Shown one piece after another: positions 53,185-62,014 of a DNA stretch of 64,000 nucleotides. A program made the position numbers and the translations under genes. The DNA lies in contig DCCG01000024.1 of the NCBI GenBank assembly GCA_002314145.1, positions 14,619 to 78,618 on the forward strand. The letters are read 5' to 3'. This DNA is from Thalassolituus sp. UBA1087. GTDB lineage: Bacteria; Pseudomonadota; Gammaproteobacteria; Pseudomonadales; Oceanobacteraceae. The first letter of the stretch is position 1. Each line of letters begins with the position of its first letter. The notes below the pieces were generated by a model. That model was not told the DNA's origin and did no database searches. It saw nothing but the letters and a program-made list of their open reading frames with translations.

Positions 53185-53559
53185 CTATTTCAGTTCTTTA
53201 ATATTTATGGTGGCGGACTCCCGGCTTTTACCGGCCGCCGCTAATTTCTGCAGGTATTCTGCCCACAGCGTTTGCTGATTAACGGCCAGGTGGTGCAGGT
53301 AGTTCCAGTCGTACAGTCCTGAGTCGTGGCCGTCGTCAAAGACCAGTTTCAGGGCATAATTGCCAGCCGGTTCAATACGCAGCAGGGTGACATCTTTTTT
53401 GCCGTACTGCAGCACTTCATTGCCCACACCGTGCCCTCTGACTTCGGCCGACGGCGAATACACTCTCAGGTATTCGTAAGGTAAATCATACACTTGCGTG
53501 TCATAGCTGAGTTCCAGCACCTTACTGATATTTTTAACTTTAATTGATGTAGGAATCAC
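53185..53559 (-). CDS. DUF971-domain protein
   Basis: A 124-residue protein of the DUF971 family (the domain also found at the N-terminus of gamma-butyrobetaine hydroxylases). The diagnostic pattern is clear: LELSYDTQVYDLPYEYLRVYSPSAEV, quoted here in part as DLPYEYLRVYSPSAEVRGHG, then RIEPAGNYALKLVFDDGHDSGLYDW in two pieces ending in the SGLYDWNYL block. It may bind metal or [Fe-S] cargo, but no function is established. It is 56 bp upstream of rnr on the same strand and may share its transcript. Confidence 0.88.
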   Translation of the reverse strand: MIPTSIKVKNISKVLELSYDTQVYDLPYEYLRVYSPSAEVRGHGVGNEVLQYGKKDVTLLRIEPAGNYALKLVFDDGHDSGLYDWNYLHHLAVNQQTLWAEYLQKLAAAGKSRESATINIKELK

Positions 53560-53729
53560 GTAGTTTCACCCGGTTTTTTACTTATGCGGCAATTTCTGAA
53601 CGGCTGGCTACACTGAAATCATTAGCCAACACCGCTCGATGGACTGAAACGCTACTGACATGGCCGTAAAATAACTGCGGTAGTCTGGCTGCAACACTTA
53701 AGTTTACTATTGTGCACACTGGGCTGCCT

Positions 53730-55367
53730 ATGACTTCGTTACGCAAAATAACCATTAAAGCGCGACTCTGGCTGATACTGATCGCAACCATTGTCTGCGT
53801 ACTCCTGATTGAACTTCAGGCCATGCAACGTTTACACACCAGCATGACGGACAGCCGTGAGCTGGCGGTTCAGCAACAGACCGATAATACCTTCAGTCTG
53901 GTCAAACATTACTACGAACTTTTTCAGGCTGGTATGCCGGAAGCAGAAGCCAAACAGGCTGCAAAAGATGCCATCCGCAAGCTGCGTTACAGCGGCTCTG
54001 AATATTTCTGGATCAATGACGAACAGCCGGTCATGATCGTGCACGGTACCAAACCCGCACTGGAAGGTAAAAACGTCGGCGATATACAGGACCCGAACGG
54101 TAGTTACCTGTTCCGCGAAATCGTTAAAACCGCTCTGGCCCGTGACGAAGGTGGGTTTGTTCATTATATGTGGCCAAAACCCGGCAAAGATCAGCCGCAG
54201 CCAAAAGTCAGTTTCGTCAAAGAATTCAAACCCTGGGGCTGGATTATTGGTACCGGCGTTTATACCGACGATATCAGCACGGCTTTCTGGAAAGACGCCA
54301 GTCAGATGCTGACCGTCAGTATTATTTTTATTGCCGTTCTTATCACCGGTCTGATGCTGATACTGAGCAGTATCCGTACACCACTGCGTAATGTGAATAA
54401 TGCGATGAATGAGATCGCCCGCGGCGAAGGTGATCTGACCCAGCGCCTGCCGATTCGTGGCAATGATGAAATCACCGCCATTGCGCAATCTTTTAATACC
54501 TTTATTGGCCAGATTCAGGATCTGGTCCGGGAAAGCAGAAGTGCGTCCGATATTCTGGCGCAGCTGAGTGAAGAAATTACCACAATCAGTTCTGAAACCC
54601 GGCATTTAACCGATGACCAGCTGCAACAGACTGACCAGGCGGCAACCGGTTCCAATGAAATGAGCCAGACCATCCATGAAGTCGCCGGTAATGCTGAACG
54701 TGCCGCATCGGCGGCAACGGATGTGGCAGAAAATGCGAGCCGCGGCAAAGGCACCATGGAAAGCACTCAGCAGCGCATCGGTGATCTGGCTCAGGATATT
54801 CAGAATTCCTGCGGGGTGATTCAGAACCTGCGTAAAGAAACCGACGCCATTGGCTCGGTGCTGGATGTTATCCGCGGCATTGCCGAACAGACCAACCTGC
54901 TGGCGCTGAATGCGGCCATTGAAGCAGCCCGGGCCGGTGAACAGGGGCGTGGCTTTGCGGTGGTCGCCGATGAGGTGCGCACGCTGGCATCACGCACGCA
55001 GGAATCCACGGAAGAAATTAACACCATGATTACCCGCCTGCAGGAACAGGCGGCCACGGCAGTGGGCTCAATGGAACAGAATGCGAAAAACTCGGAAGAT
55101 ACCGCCGAAAGTGCCCATCAGGCGCTGGAAGCGATATCGTCTATTACCGCGGCGGTAAATACCATTACCGAAATGAATCTCAGCATCGCCAGTGCGGTGG
55201 AAGAACAAAGCGCAGCCGCGAACGAAATCAGTGGCAATGTGGTGCGGATCGCTGAGTCTTCCGGTTTTATTGCTGACAATATGCGTAAAACCGAAAGCTC
55301 CAGTCATAAACTGGCAGAAAGCAGCGCCACCATGGTGAATCTGATTAAACGCTTTAAAGTGGAGTAA
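53730..55367 (+). CDS. Methyl-accepting chemotaxis protein with single Cache domain
   Basis: A 545-residue chemoreceptor. An N-terminal helix (about residues 14-34), a periplasmic single Cache (sCache_2) domain (about 40-190, with SGSEYFWINDEQP and PWGWIIGTGVYTDDI), a second helix (about 195-218), a HAMP domain (GDLTQRLPIRGNDEI) and the signalling coiled coil follow. The conserved hairpin tip is IAEQTNLLALNAAIEAARAG, then GRGFAVVADEVRTLA. There is no C-terminal CheR-docking pentapeptide. sCache_2 domains commonly sense small organic acids. The ATG at 53730 is preferred to a GTG six codons earlier. No chemotaxis genes adjoin it. Confidence 0.94.
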   Translation: MTSLRKITIKARLWLILIATIVCVLLIELQAMQRLHTSMTDSRELAVQQQTDNTFSLVKHYYELFQAGMPEAEAKQAAKDAIRKLRYSGSEYFWINDEQPVMIVHGTKPALEGKNVGDIQDPNGSYLFREIVKTALARDEGGFVHYMWPKPGKDQPQPKVSFVKEFKPWGWIIGTGVYTDDISTAFWKDASQMLTVSIIFIAVLITGLMLILSSIRTPLRNVNNAMNEIARGEGDLTQRLPIRGNDEITAIAQSFNTFIGQIQDLVRESRSASDILAQLSEEITTISSETRHLTDDQLQQTDQAATGSNEMSQTIHEVAGNAERAASAATDVAENASRGKGTMESTQQRIGDLAQDIQNSCGVIQNLRKETDAIGSVLDVIRGIAEQTNLLALNAAIEAARAGEQGRGFAVVADEVRTLASRTQESTEEINTMITRLQEQAATAVGSMEQNAKNSEDTAESAHQALEAISSITAAVNTITEMNLSIASAVEEQSAAANEISGNVVRIAESSGFIADNMRKTESSSHKLAESSATMVNLIKRFKVE

Positions 55368-55401
55368 CTGACCGGCCCGGGCCGGCAACCATTAATATAA
55401 A

Positions 55402-55427
55402 AAAGGCAGTGCAACCGCACTGCCTTT
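55402..55427. terminator. Bidirectional terminator between chemoreceptor and hslU
   Basis: AAAGGCAGTGC-aacc-GCACTGCCTTT is a perfect 11-bp stem with A and T tracts on the two sides. It lies between converging genes and suits both. Confidence 0.85.
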
Positions 55428-55463
55428 CTATTGATTACACGACACCAAAGACGGCGCCCACGA

Positions 55464-56804
55464 TCAGAGAATAAACTGACTGAGGTCCTCATCTCTGGCC
55501 AGTCCACCCAGCTGTTCTTCTACATAGGCAGCATCAATATTGACCGGCTCTGACATATCCGTCGCTTCAAACGAAATATGCTCCAGCAGACGTTCCATGA
55601 TGGTATGCAGGCGGCGTGCACCGATATTTTCGGTGGATTCATTCACTTCAAACGCGATCTGCGCCAGACGCTCAATGGCATCCTGAGTAAAATCAATCTG
55701 CAGACCTTCCGTTTCCATCAGCGCACGGTACTGCTGTGTCAGTGATGCATTGGGCTCGGTCAGAATACGCTGGAAATCTTCCGGCGTTAAGGCGTCGAGT
55801 TCAACGCGGATGGGCAGACGACCCTGCAACTCCGGAATCAGATCCGATGGCCGCGAGACGTGAAAGGCACCGGAAGCAACGAACAGTATATGGTCAGTTT
55901 TGACCATGCCGTGTTTGGTGCTCACGGTACTGCCTTCGATCAGCGGCAGTAAATCACGCTGCACACCTTCGCGGGACACATCACCGCCGCTGCCGGATTC
56001 ATTACGTTTGGCGACTTTATCGATTTCGTCGATAAAGACGATGCCATTCTGCTCCACCAGCTCCAGCGCACGGCCTTTCAGCTCTTCCATGTTGACCATG
56101 TTGGCGGCTTCTTCATCTTTCAGCTGTTTCAGAGCGTCTTTGATTTTCAGCTTACGTTTGGTTTTCTTATCACCACCCATACTGGAAAACATGTTCTGCA
56201 GCTGGCTGGTCATTTCTTCCATGCCGGGCGGTGCCATAATCTCCACGCCGACATTCACCTGCGCCAGATCCACTTCCACTTCTTTGTCGTCCAGCTGGCC
56301 TTCACGCAGTTTTTTACGGAATACCTGACGGGTTGCACTGTCTTCTTTCGGTGGCTCTTCTGTGGTGTCCCAGTTATTGGATGAACGCGCCGGTGGTAAC
56401 AGAACGTCCAGAATACGCTCTTCCGCCGCCACTTCAGCCTGCGAAGAGACGCGCGCCATTTCCTGCTCGCGCAGCAATTTAATACCGGTTTCCACCAGAT
56501 CACGGATAATGGATTCTACGTCTTTACCCACGTAACCCACTTCGGTGAATTTGGTTGCTTCCACTTTAATGAAAGGCGCGTTGGCCAGTTTCGCCAGACG
56601 ACGGGCAATTTCCGTTTTACCCACCCCGGTGGGGCCGATCATCAGAATATTTTTGGGCGTCACTTCATCACGCAGTTCTGCGGGTAACTGCATACGGCGC
56701 CAGCGGTTACGCAACGCAATGGCCACCGCACGTTTGGCATTGCTCTGGCCAATAATATGGCGGTCCAGTTCGTGGACAATTTCACGGGGGGTCATCTGGC
56801 TCAT
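55464..56804 (-). CDS. hslU: HslUV protease ATPase subunit
   Basis: A 446-residue AAA+ unfoldase that feeds substrates to the HslV peptidase. The N-terminal TPREIVHELDRHIIGQ is typical. Walker A is GPTGVGKTE near residue 56, and Walker B is VFIDEIDK near 255, with the intermediate I-domain (about 110-240, charged and helical) between. Sensor and arginine-finger region GAFHVSRPSDLIPELQGRLP follows, and the C-terminal EDLSQFIL tail that docks into HslV is intact. Its ATG overlaps the hslV stop by 4 bp. Confidence 0.97.
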   Translation of the reverse strand: MSQMTPREIVHELDRHIIGQSNAKRAVAIALRNRWRRMQLPAELRDEVTPKNILMIGPTGVGKTEIARRLAKLANAPFIKVEATKFTEVGYVGKDVESIIRDLVETGIKLLREQEMARVSSQAEVAAEERILDVLLPPARSSNNWDTTEEPPKEDSATRQVFRKKLREGQLDDKEVEVDLAQVNVGVEIMAPPGMEEMTSQLQNMFSSMGGDKKTKRKLKIKDALKQLKDEEAANMVNMEELKGRALELVEQNGIVFIDEIDKVAKRNESGSGGDVSREGVQRDLLPLIEGSTVSTKHGMVKTDHILFVASGAFHVSRPSDLIPELQGRLPIRVELDALTPEDFQRILTEPNASLTQQYRALMETEGLQIDFTQDAIERLAQIAFEVNESTENIGARRLHTIMERLLEHISFEATDMSEPVNIDAAYVEEQLGGLARDEDLSQFIL

Positions 56805-57349
56805 GCGTTCTCCTCCGCCACAGGCTCTGATGTCAGGGTTTCAATGGTCAGATTGCCATTGGTGAAGACGCAGATGTCGGCAGCGATATTCAGACTTTTT
56901 TCGACAATTTCACGGGCGCCCAGGTCGGTGTTATCCAGCAGCGCACGTGCTGATGCCAGTGCATAGTTGCCGCCGGAGCCCACACCAATGAGATCGTTTT
57001 CCGGCTGCACCACGTCACCGTTACCGGTGATGATCAGCGAGGCGGTGTGGTCAGCCACCGCCAGAATAGCTTCCAGCTTGCGCAGGGCCCGGTCGGAACG
57101 CCATTCTTTGGCCAGTTCCACCGCGGCCCGGGTCAGTTGCCCATGGTGTTTCTGCAACTGAGCTTCAAATTTTTCAAACAGGGTGAAGGCATCGGCTGTG
57201 CCTCCGGCAAATCCCGCCAACACTTTATCGTTGTACAGGCGGCGGACTTTGCGGGCATTACCTTTCATGACGGTATTACCCAGAGAAACCTGACCGTCGC
57301 CTCCGATTACCACTTCGTTGCCCCGGCGAACGGATACTATCGTTGTCAT
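56801..57349 (-). CDS. hslV: HslUV protease peptidase subunit
   Basis: A 182-residue proteasome-beta-like peptidase. After removal of Met1, the catalytic Thr is the new N-terminus in TTIVSVRRGNEV. Conserved blocks GGDGQVSLGNTVMKGNARKVR, quoted here by its parts GGDGQVSLG and KVRRLYNDKVLAGFAGG, and GSGGNYALASARAL fit the family. It forms a double hexamer capped by HslU. It is the first gene of the hslVU operon, which has a heat-shock promoter about 35 bp upstream. A C-terminal EPVAEENA tail is slightly longer than in E. coli. Confidence 0.97.
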   Translation of the reverse strand: MTTIVSVRRGNEVVIGGDGQVSLGNTVMKGNARKVRRLYNDKVLAGFAGGTADAFTLFEKFEAQLQKHHGQLTRAAVELAKEWRSDRALRKLEAILAVADHTASLIITGNGDVVQPENDLIGVGSGGNYALASARALLDNTDLGAREIVEKSLNIAADICVFTNGNLTIETLTSEPVAEENA

Positions 57350-57384
57350 GACATGTTTCCTGATGGTTGGACATGAACTCTGGG

Positions 57385-57412
57385 ATATGGGGGCAGCAAA
57401 TCTGATATCAAG
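57385..57412 (-). promoter_or_regulatory. Sigma-32 (heat-shock) promoter of hslVU
   Basis: On the minus strand, CTTGATA (57412-57406) and CCCCATAT (57392-57385) are separated by 13 bp. This closely matches the sigma-32 consensus CTTGAAA-n13-15-CCCCATnT. It lies 36 bp upstream of the hslV ATG. Confidence 0.85.
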
Positions 57413-57496
57413 TCACCGCGCCGGTGCTTGCGTCCGCCGGGGAAGGCCGTGATACTCGCGCTCCTCAGCCAGTGGTAATCCACAAACGGAAGATTT

Positions 57497-57979
57497 ATGA
57501 AAATCAGTAAAAACACCGTAGTGCAGCTGCACTACACATTAACCGATGGCGATGGCCAGCAGATTGAAAGTACGCTTCAGGGTGAGCCGGTGGCTTATCT
57601 GCAGGGACACGGCAATATGATCAGCGCTTTTGAACAGGCGGTTAATGGCCACGAGAGCGGCGAATCCTTCAGTTTTACCCTGTCACCGGAACAGGCCTAC
57701 GGCCCGGCGCGGCCCCCGCAACCGGCGCGTGTGCCGATCAAACACCTGCAGGGCAGTAAAAAATGGCGCAAGGGGATGGTGGCCTGGGTTGAGACGGAAC
57801 AGGGCACACGCCAGGTGACGGTCATCAAACCCGGACGCTTTATGGCCGAGGTGGATACCAACCACCCGCTGAGCGGAAAAACCCTGACCTTTGACGTCCG
57901 CATTGTTGCCGTGCGCGCGGCCACTGCGGAAGAAATTGATCACGGCCATGCCCATGGCCCGGGTGGTCATCACCACTGA
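57497..57979 (+). CDS. slyD: FKBP-type peptidyl-prolyl isomerase (SlyD-like)
   Basis: A 160-residue cytoplasmic prolyl isomerase and chaperone. It has the FKBP fold with an inserted flap: VVQLHYTLTDGDGQQIEST at the start, YLQGHGNMISAFEQAVNGHESGE, quoted by its part GNMISAFEQAVNGH, and FSFTLSPEQAYGPARP. The C-terminus is His-rich (DHGHAHGPGGHHH), the metal-binding tail of the SlyD type, which in E. coli delivers nickel. The tail is shorter than that of E. coli SlyD. GGAAG precedes the ATG. It is divergent from hslV across 147 bp. Confidence 0.85.
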   Translation: MKISKNTVVQLHYTLTDGDGQQIESTLQGEPVAYLQGHGNMISAFEQAVNGHESGESFSFTLSPEQAYGPARPPQPARVPIKHLQGSKKWRKGMVAWVETEQGTRQVTVIKPGRFMAEVDTNHPLSGKTLTFDVRIVAVRAATAEEIDHGHAHGPGGHHH

Positions 57980-58203
57980 GCCGCGGGCATCACAAAGCTG
58001 TCACAGAGACGCGCCAGACTGTTCGGTTACCGCTCTCTGCTGACGCTGAGTATGCCTTTCTGCAACGGTTAATACCGCCTGTCAGCGCATTCCGTGCGGT
58101 AGTATTTTGCAGGAACCTCGGCTATTCTCGATACTCTTAAACAGCGATCCGTTTGCTTATTTGATACCGGCTTATCCGGGCTGACCCGTTCAAGGAGATG
58201 AAG

Positions 58204-58785
58204 ATGAAATTTCATGCTGTGTTTGCCGTCGCTGCCGCCACTCTGCTGGCAGCCTGTTCTTCTAACCAACCGGTACCTTCGACGCCCGTAGCCGACTGTG
58301 TATTTGCCGATGGTTCTGGCCAGGCAGCACCGGAATGGGTCTGTGGTGTGGAACCGGATGTTGAATTAACCGCCGTTGGCTATGCCGATAAATCCGGTGC
58401 CGGCCCTAACTTCATGAAACAGATGGCGGCCACCGCAGCCCGGGTTGAACTGGCGCAGAACATGCGCGTAGAAGTTCAGAACATGATCAAGCAGTATGCT
58501 GAAACCACCGGCGCCGGTGATGATGAAACCGTTGACCGTGTGAATACCTCCGTGACCAAGCAGCTTACCAAAGAAACCCTGGTAGGCTCGAAAATTATCC
58601 ATCAGCGCCCGACGCCAACCGGCGGCATGGTGGTGATGGTCGGTCTGGATGCCGACATGATTGCTCAGGTGACCGAGCAGGCACTGAAAACGTCCATGAA
58701 CAATGATCGCGCCCTGTGGCAGAAATTCCAGGCGGAAAAGTCATTCGACGAAATGGCCGCCGACATCGCCAACATGGGTAAGTAA
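58204..58785 (+). CDS. LPP20-like lipoprotein
   Basis: A 193-residue putative lipoprotein. The lipobox TLLAAC gives Cys18, followed by Ser-Ser (outer-membrane sorting). The mature part from about residue 55 matches the LPP20 pattern: AVGYADKSGAGPNFMKQMAATAARVELAQNM, quoted here by its parts TAVGYADKSG and AATAARVELAQNM, then a helix-rich middle and SKIIHQRPTPTGGMVVMVGL. LPP20-type proteins are surface or periplasmic lipoproteins of unknown function. The ATG at 58204 has AAGGAG 6 bp upstream; the ATG two codons earlier touches that site. It ends in a strong terminator. Confidence 0.82.
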   Translation: MKFHAVFAVAAATLLAACSSNQPVPSTPVADCVFADGSGQAAPEWVCGVEPDVELTAVGYADKSGAGPNFMKQMAATAARVELAQNMRVEVQNMIKQYAETTGAGDDETVDRVNTSVTKQLTKETLVGSKIIHQRPTPTGGMVVMVGLDADMIAQVTEQALKTSMNNDRALWQKFQAEKSFDEMAADIANMGK

Positions 58786-58804
58786 TCCCTTATTTCCATG
58801 CATT

Positions 58805-58829
58805 AAAGCCGGCGTCAGCCGGCTTTTTT
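58805..58829 (+). terminator. Rho-independent terminator
   Basis: AAGCCGGC-gtca-GCCGGCTT followed by a T run, 20 bp after the LPP20-like gene. Confidence 0.92.
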
Positions 58830-58856
58830 GTTGATAACCGGGAGTAACACGGCATC

Positions 58857-60299
58857 ATGAAAACTCTGCTGACGGCAGTCGCCGCACTGGTTCTGGCAAG
58901 CGCCCCGGTGCAGGCGGCGCAGGACGAATACCAGCAATGGCTGCAACAGACCCGCAATGACTTCCAGGCCTACCTCGATGAGAACGACAAAGCCTTTATC
59001 GGCTTTCTGAAACAACGCTGGCAATCCGTTGATCTTAATCCGGCACAGCAACGTGATCCGGAGCCCAAGCCGGAAGAACCACCGCAGGCACCGCAACCGC
59101 AGGACAAACCGCAGCCCGGCGACACTCCGGTAGTCACCCTGCCGCAGGACACACAACCACAACAGCCTCCGCAACCGCCGCCCGGGCCGCGGCCAGAAGC
59201 GGTCAAACCCGGCGCACTGACGGCTGACTTTGATTTCTATGGTTATCCGTTGTCGGTGCCTTATGCGCATGAGATGAAAGTCGGCTTTGTGTCCCGCCCC
59301 GGCAGCCAGGCGATCGCTGCTTACTGGAAGAACATAGCCTCAGCTCCCCATCAGCAAACCGTGGACTATCTGAAACGTACCGCCGCTGAACTGCAGCTCA
59401 ACGACTGGGGAACCGCCCAATTGTTTGAAGCCTTTGCCGCGACCCTGCAGCGCAACGATGCCAGCCGCACGCTGACCACCTGGTTTTTACTGGTCAAGGC
59501 CGGCTACGACGCCCGGGTGGCTTACAACAACCGCATTTTCCTGTTGATGACCTCCGATCAGCCCATCTTTGGGGTCACCTATTTCCGGCTCGACAACAAA
59601 CGCTATTACGCGGTGCGGCTTGACGGTAAACAGATGAAACCGGGCAAAGTGTTCACCTACCAGGGCCAACATGACAGCGGAGCCCGGCCACTGGATTTCA
59701 GTGACCCGGTGCGCTTTGCCGCCAGAGGCAGTGATGAAACGCGGCAGCTGAGTTTCCGCTATCAGGGCCAGGCCTATGAACTGGCGGTGCGCTATCCGGC
59801 ACGTTATGTAGACTACTTCCGCAGTTATCCGCAGTTATCCCTGCCCAACTATTTCCGCGCCGGACTGCCTGCCGTGACCGCCCACAGCCTGTTACAGCAG
59901 CTGAAACCCGTGGTGGCCGGACAGACAGAAACGGAAGCGGTTAACCGCCTGCTGCGCTTCGTGCAGACCGCCTTTGGTTATGAAACCGATGAAGACCAGT
60001 TCCATGAAGAAAATTACCTCTTCCCGCTGGAAACCCTGCATTACCGTAATTCAGATTGCGAAGACCGTGCAGCCCTGTTCGCCTGGCTGACCGAATCACT
60101 GCTGGGTCTCGACGTGGTGATTCTCAGCTACCCCGGTCACGTTGCCACCGCCGTGGCCTTCAGTGGCGGCGTCGGCGGTGACCATTGGGCGTTTAACGGT
60201 AAACAATACGTGGTGGCCGACCCGACTTACATTAATGCCGATGTCGGCATGACCATTCCGCGCTACGCGGGTGTTACGCCGGATATCAGCGCGTTCTGA
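58857..60299 (+). CDS. Exported transglutaminase-like protein with Pro/Gln-rich linker
   Basis: A 480-residue exported protein. The signal peptide covers about 20 residues (LLTAVAALVLASAPVQA). A charged helical segment follows, then a striking Pro/Gln/Glu-rich linker at about residues 65-120 (PKPEEPPQAPQPQDKPQPG and QPPQPPPGPRP). The C-terminal region (about 125-480) ends in a transglutaminase-like fold with an intact triad: Cys in NSDCEDRAALFAWL near residue 401, His in SYPGHVATAV near 426, Asp in VVADPTYI near 456. The family includes periplasmic cysteine proteases and amidases acting on proteins or peptidoglycan. Its actual reaction is unknown. It follows the LPP20-like gene but is separated from it by a terminator. 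Confidence 0.8.
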   Translation: MKTLLTAVAALVLASAPVQAAQDEYQQWLQQTRNDFQAYLDENDKAFIGFLKQRWQSVDLNPAQQRDPEPKPEEPPQAPQPQDKPQPGDTPVVTLPQDTQPQQPPQPPPGPRPEAVKPGALTADFDFYGYPLSVPYAHEMKVGFVSRPGSQAIAAYWKNIASAPHQQTVDYLKRTAAELQLNDWGTAQLFEAFAATLQRNDASRTLTTWFLLVKAGYDARVAYNNRIFLLMTSDQPIFGVTYFRLDNKRYYAVRLDGKQMKPGKVFTYQGQHDSGARPLDFSDPVRFAARGSDETRQLSFRYQGQAYELAVRYPARYVDYFRSYPQLSLPNYFRAGLPAVTAHSLLQQLKPVVAGQTETEAVNRLLRFVQTAFGYETDEDQFHEENYLFPLETLHYRNSDCEDRAALFAWLTESLLGLDVVILSYPGHVATAVAFSGGVGGDHWAFNGKQYVVADPTYINADVGMTIPRYAGVTPDISAF

Positions 60300-60381
60300 A
60301 CAGGGCGGATTCCCGCCCCACCCTTTACCGGGAACAGACTGCAGGCTAACCTTGCAGCCTTTCAATCAATGCGGGTCTGTT

Positions 60382-61029
60382 ATGTCTTTATCTGTTGCCA
60401 TCGTACCGGTCACGGCCTTTGCCCAGAATTGCAGCATCCTGATGTGCAATGACACCCATAAGGCGGCTATTGTCGACCCGGGCGGCGATCTCGGGCGCAT
60501 CAGACAGCAATTGGAGGCGATGAATGCCACGCCGGAAAAAATCCTGCTGACCCATGCCCACATTGATCATGCCGGCGGCACAGCCGAACTGGCAAAGACA
60601 TTGTCACTGCCGATTGAAGGACCCCATAAAGGGGATCTGTTCTGGATTCAGGGGCTGGCGCAGCAATCCGCCATGTTTGGCTTTCCGCCGGTGGAGACGT
60701 TTACCCCGGACCGCTGGCTGAATGATGGTGATACGGTCACCGTCGGCAATGTGACGCTGGATGTGATTCACTGCCCGGGTCATACGCCGGGCCATGTGGT
60801 GTTTTATGATCGCGCTGAACAGTTGGCGATTGTCGGCGATGTGATCTTTCAGGGCTCCATTGGCCGTACAGACTTTCCGCAAGGCAACCATGAGGAATTA
60901 ATCGCCTCCATCCGTGACAAGCTGTTTCCGCTGGGCGACGATATCAGCTTTATCCCCGGCCATGGGCCGCAGTCCACCTTCGGACAGGAGCGGCGTACCA
61001 ATCCGTTTGTGGCAGACAAACGCGGCTGA
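60382..61029 (+). CDS. Metallo-beta-lactamase-fold hydrolase (glyoxalase II-like, YcbL type)
   Basis: A 215-residue metallo-beta-lactamase-fold enzyme. The metal motif is THAHIDHAGG (H-x-H-x-D-H), with further ligands in CPGHTPGHV, VGDVIFQGSIGRTDFP and PGHGPQSTFGQE. The sequence fits the YcbL/GloB-like type II glyoxalases that hydrolyse glutathione thioesters such as S-lactoylglutathione, but it lacks the long C-terminal helix domain of classic GloB. The ATG at 60382 was chosen since the longer frame extends back into the transglutaminase-like gene. It converges with the next gene with 2 bp between the stops. Confidence 0.88.
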   Translation: MSLSVAIVPVTAFAQNCSILMCNDTHKAAIVDPGGDLGRIRQQLEAMNATPEKILLTHAHIDHAGGTAELAKTLSLPIEGPHKGDLFWIQGLAQQSAMFGFPPVETFTPDRWLNDGDTVTVGNVTLDVIHCPGHTPGHVVFYDRAEQLAIVGDVIFQGSIGRTDFPQGNHEELIASIRDKLFPLGDDISFIPGHGPQSTFGQERRTNPFVADKRG

Positions 61030-61031
61030 TA

Positions 61032-61586
61032 TCAGGGCTCTTCGATGGTTTTTACGCCCGGCAGATCCGGCAGGGTCACCGACTTCATATCCGGTAGCTC
61101 GCTGGTCTGAATCTCTGCCAGCCGCTTCATGCGGGCGCGGCTCTGTTCCAGTGCGATATCCATCTGCTCATCATAGATATCCAGCCAGGTGCGGGAGCCC
61201 GGAATCATTTTAGCGAGTTCGCGCATTCCCTGTTTCAGAGCATTAAGGTGCGTCTGATAACTCTGCTCCTGCTCCAGCATCAGAGCTTTCAGCGCTGAGG
61301 CGTTGCTGGCATCCAGAATCCGGCGGGTTTTGTTAACGCTTTTCTCATAAGCGATGGCCGCTTCTTTGAGGATTTCCACATCCCCCTGCAAACGGGAAAA
61401 TTCCCGCGCCTCCACATAGCTGATATCCGGGCGCATAATATTCACGACGGCCACCGTTACTGCCACCGAAATAGCAATCACCGCGGAGACAGCCATAATC
61501 ATCAGCCCCACCCGGTTGGTCGACACGGTCGCTTCCAGCATCGACAGGCGCTGGGATTCGCTCAGTTCTTCGTCCTCGTGTCTCAC
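61032..61586 (-). CDS. Membrane-anchored coiled-coil protein of unknown function
   Basis: A 184-residue protein that I do not recognise. A polar, acidic N-terminus (about 25 residues) precedes one membrane helix (about residues 27-50, LMIMAVSAVIAISVAVTVAV), then a long, mostly helical region (about 55-165) with coiled-coil character and a short Pro-rich tail. It is probably a bitopic inner-membrane protein with a periplasmic helical domain. It starts at a GTG with AGGAGA 6 bp upstream; no other in-frame start fits as well. It converges on the hydrolase gene. Confidence 0.7.
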   Translation of the reverse strand: MRHEDEELSESQRLSMLEATVSTNRVGLMIMAVSAVIAISVAVTVAVVNIMRPDISYVEAREFSRLQGDVEILKEAAIAYEKSVNKTRRILDASNASALKALMLEQEQSYQTHLNALKQGMRELAKMIPGSRTWLDIYDEQMDIALEQSRARMKRLAEIQTSELPDMKSVTLPDLPGVKTIEEP

Positions 61587-61753
61587 ACATATTCTCCTGC
61601 AATCGATTAAATGACAGCCATTCGTAAAAGCCGCTGAGTAAAGTTTAGTTACCTATCGATAACCCTGCCAATTTCTGCCACCACAGAATGATCCGGCGTT
61701 CTGGCGCTGGCTTTTTGCTAAACTTAACCAATCGAATGTCAGCGGAGCTATCT

Positions 61754-62014
61754 GTGTCTTCTTTTCGCCGGTGGATATCAGAGCGGGCCAGCAAAGACCG
61801 GGAAAACCTGCGTCTTTTTGTGGTCGGAGCCTTTATCTTTTTCTTTGGCCTCAGCATGATTGTGTTTGCTAATCAGCTGCTGGTTGCTTCCGTTCAGCAG
61901 GAAATCATCGTACTGTTCGGGCTGGTGATCACCGCCGCCGGTGGACTGTGCGCCGCAGCGGGTTATATCAGCCTGAGTATTTTCCGTATCATCCGCATAA
62001 TGGATAAAAAATGA
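61754..62014 (+). CDS. Small two-helix membrane protein
   Basis: An 86-residue protein of unknown function. A basic N-terminus (FRRWISERASKDRENLR) precedes two hydrophobic helices (about residues 20-45, FVVGAFIFFFGLSMIVFA, and 50-75), ending in RIIRIMDKK. This is a cytoplasmic-in, cytoplasmic-out hairpin. A GTG at 61754 with CGGAG about 6 bp upstream was chosen; an ATG at 61736 gives 92 residues and is possible. It overlaps the next gene by 4 bp, so the two are translationally coupled. Confidence 0.7.
   Translation: MSSFRRWISERASKDRENLRLFVVGAFIFFFGLSMIVFANQLLVASVQQEIIVLFGLVITAAGGLCAAAGYISLSIFRIIRIMDKK

Noticed and set aside
53582..53791. 69-residue minus-strand frame upstream of the chemoreceptor
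   Set aside because: It overlaps the start of the chemoreceptor gene in antisense and has no family features.
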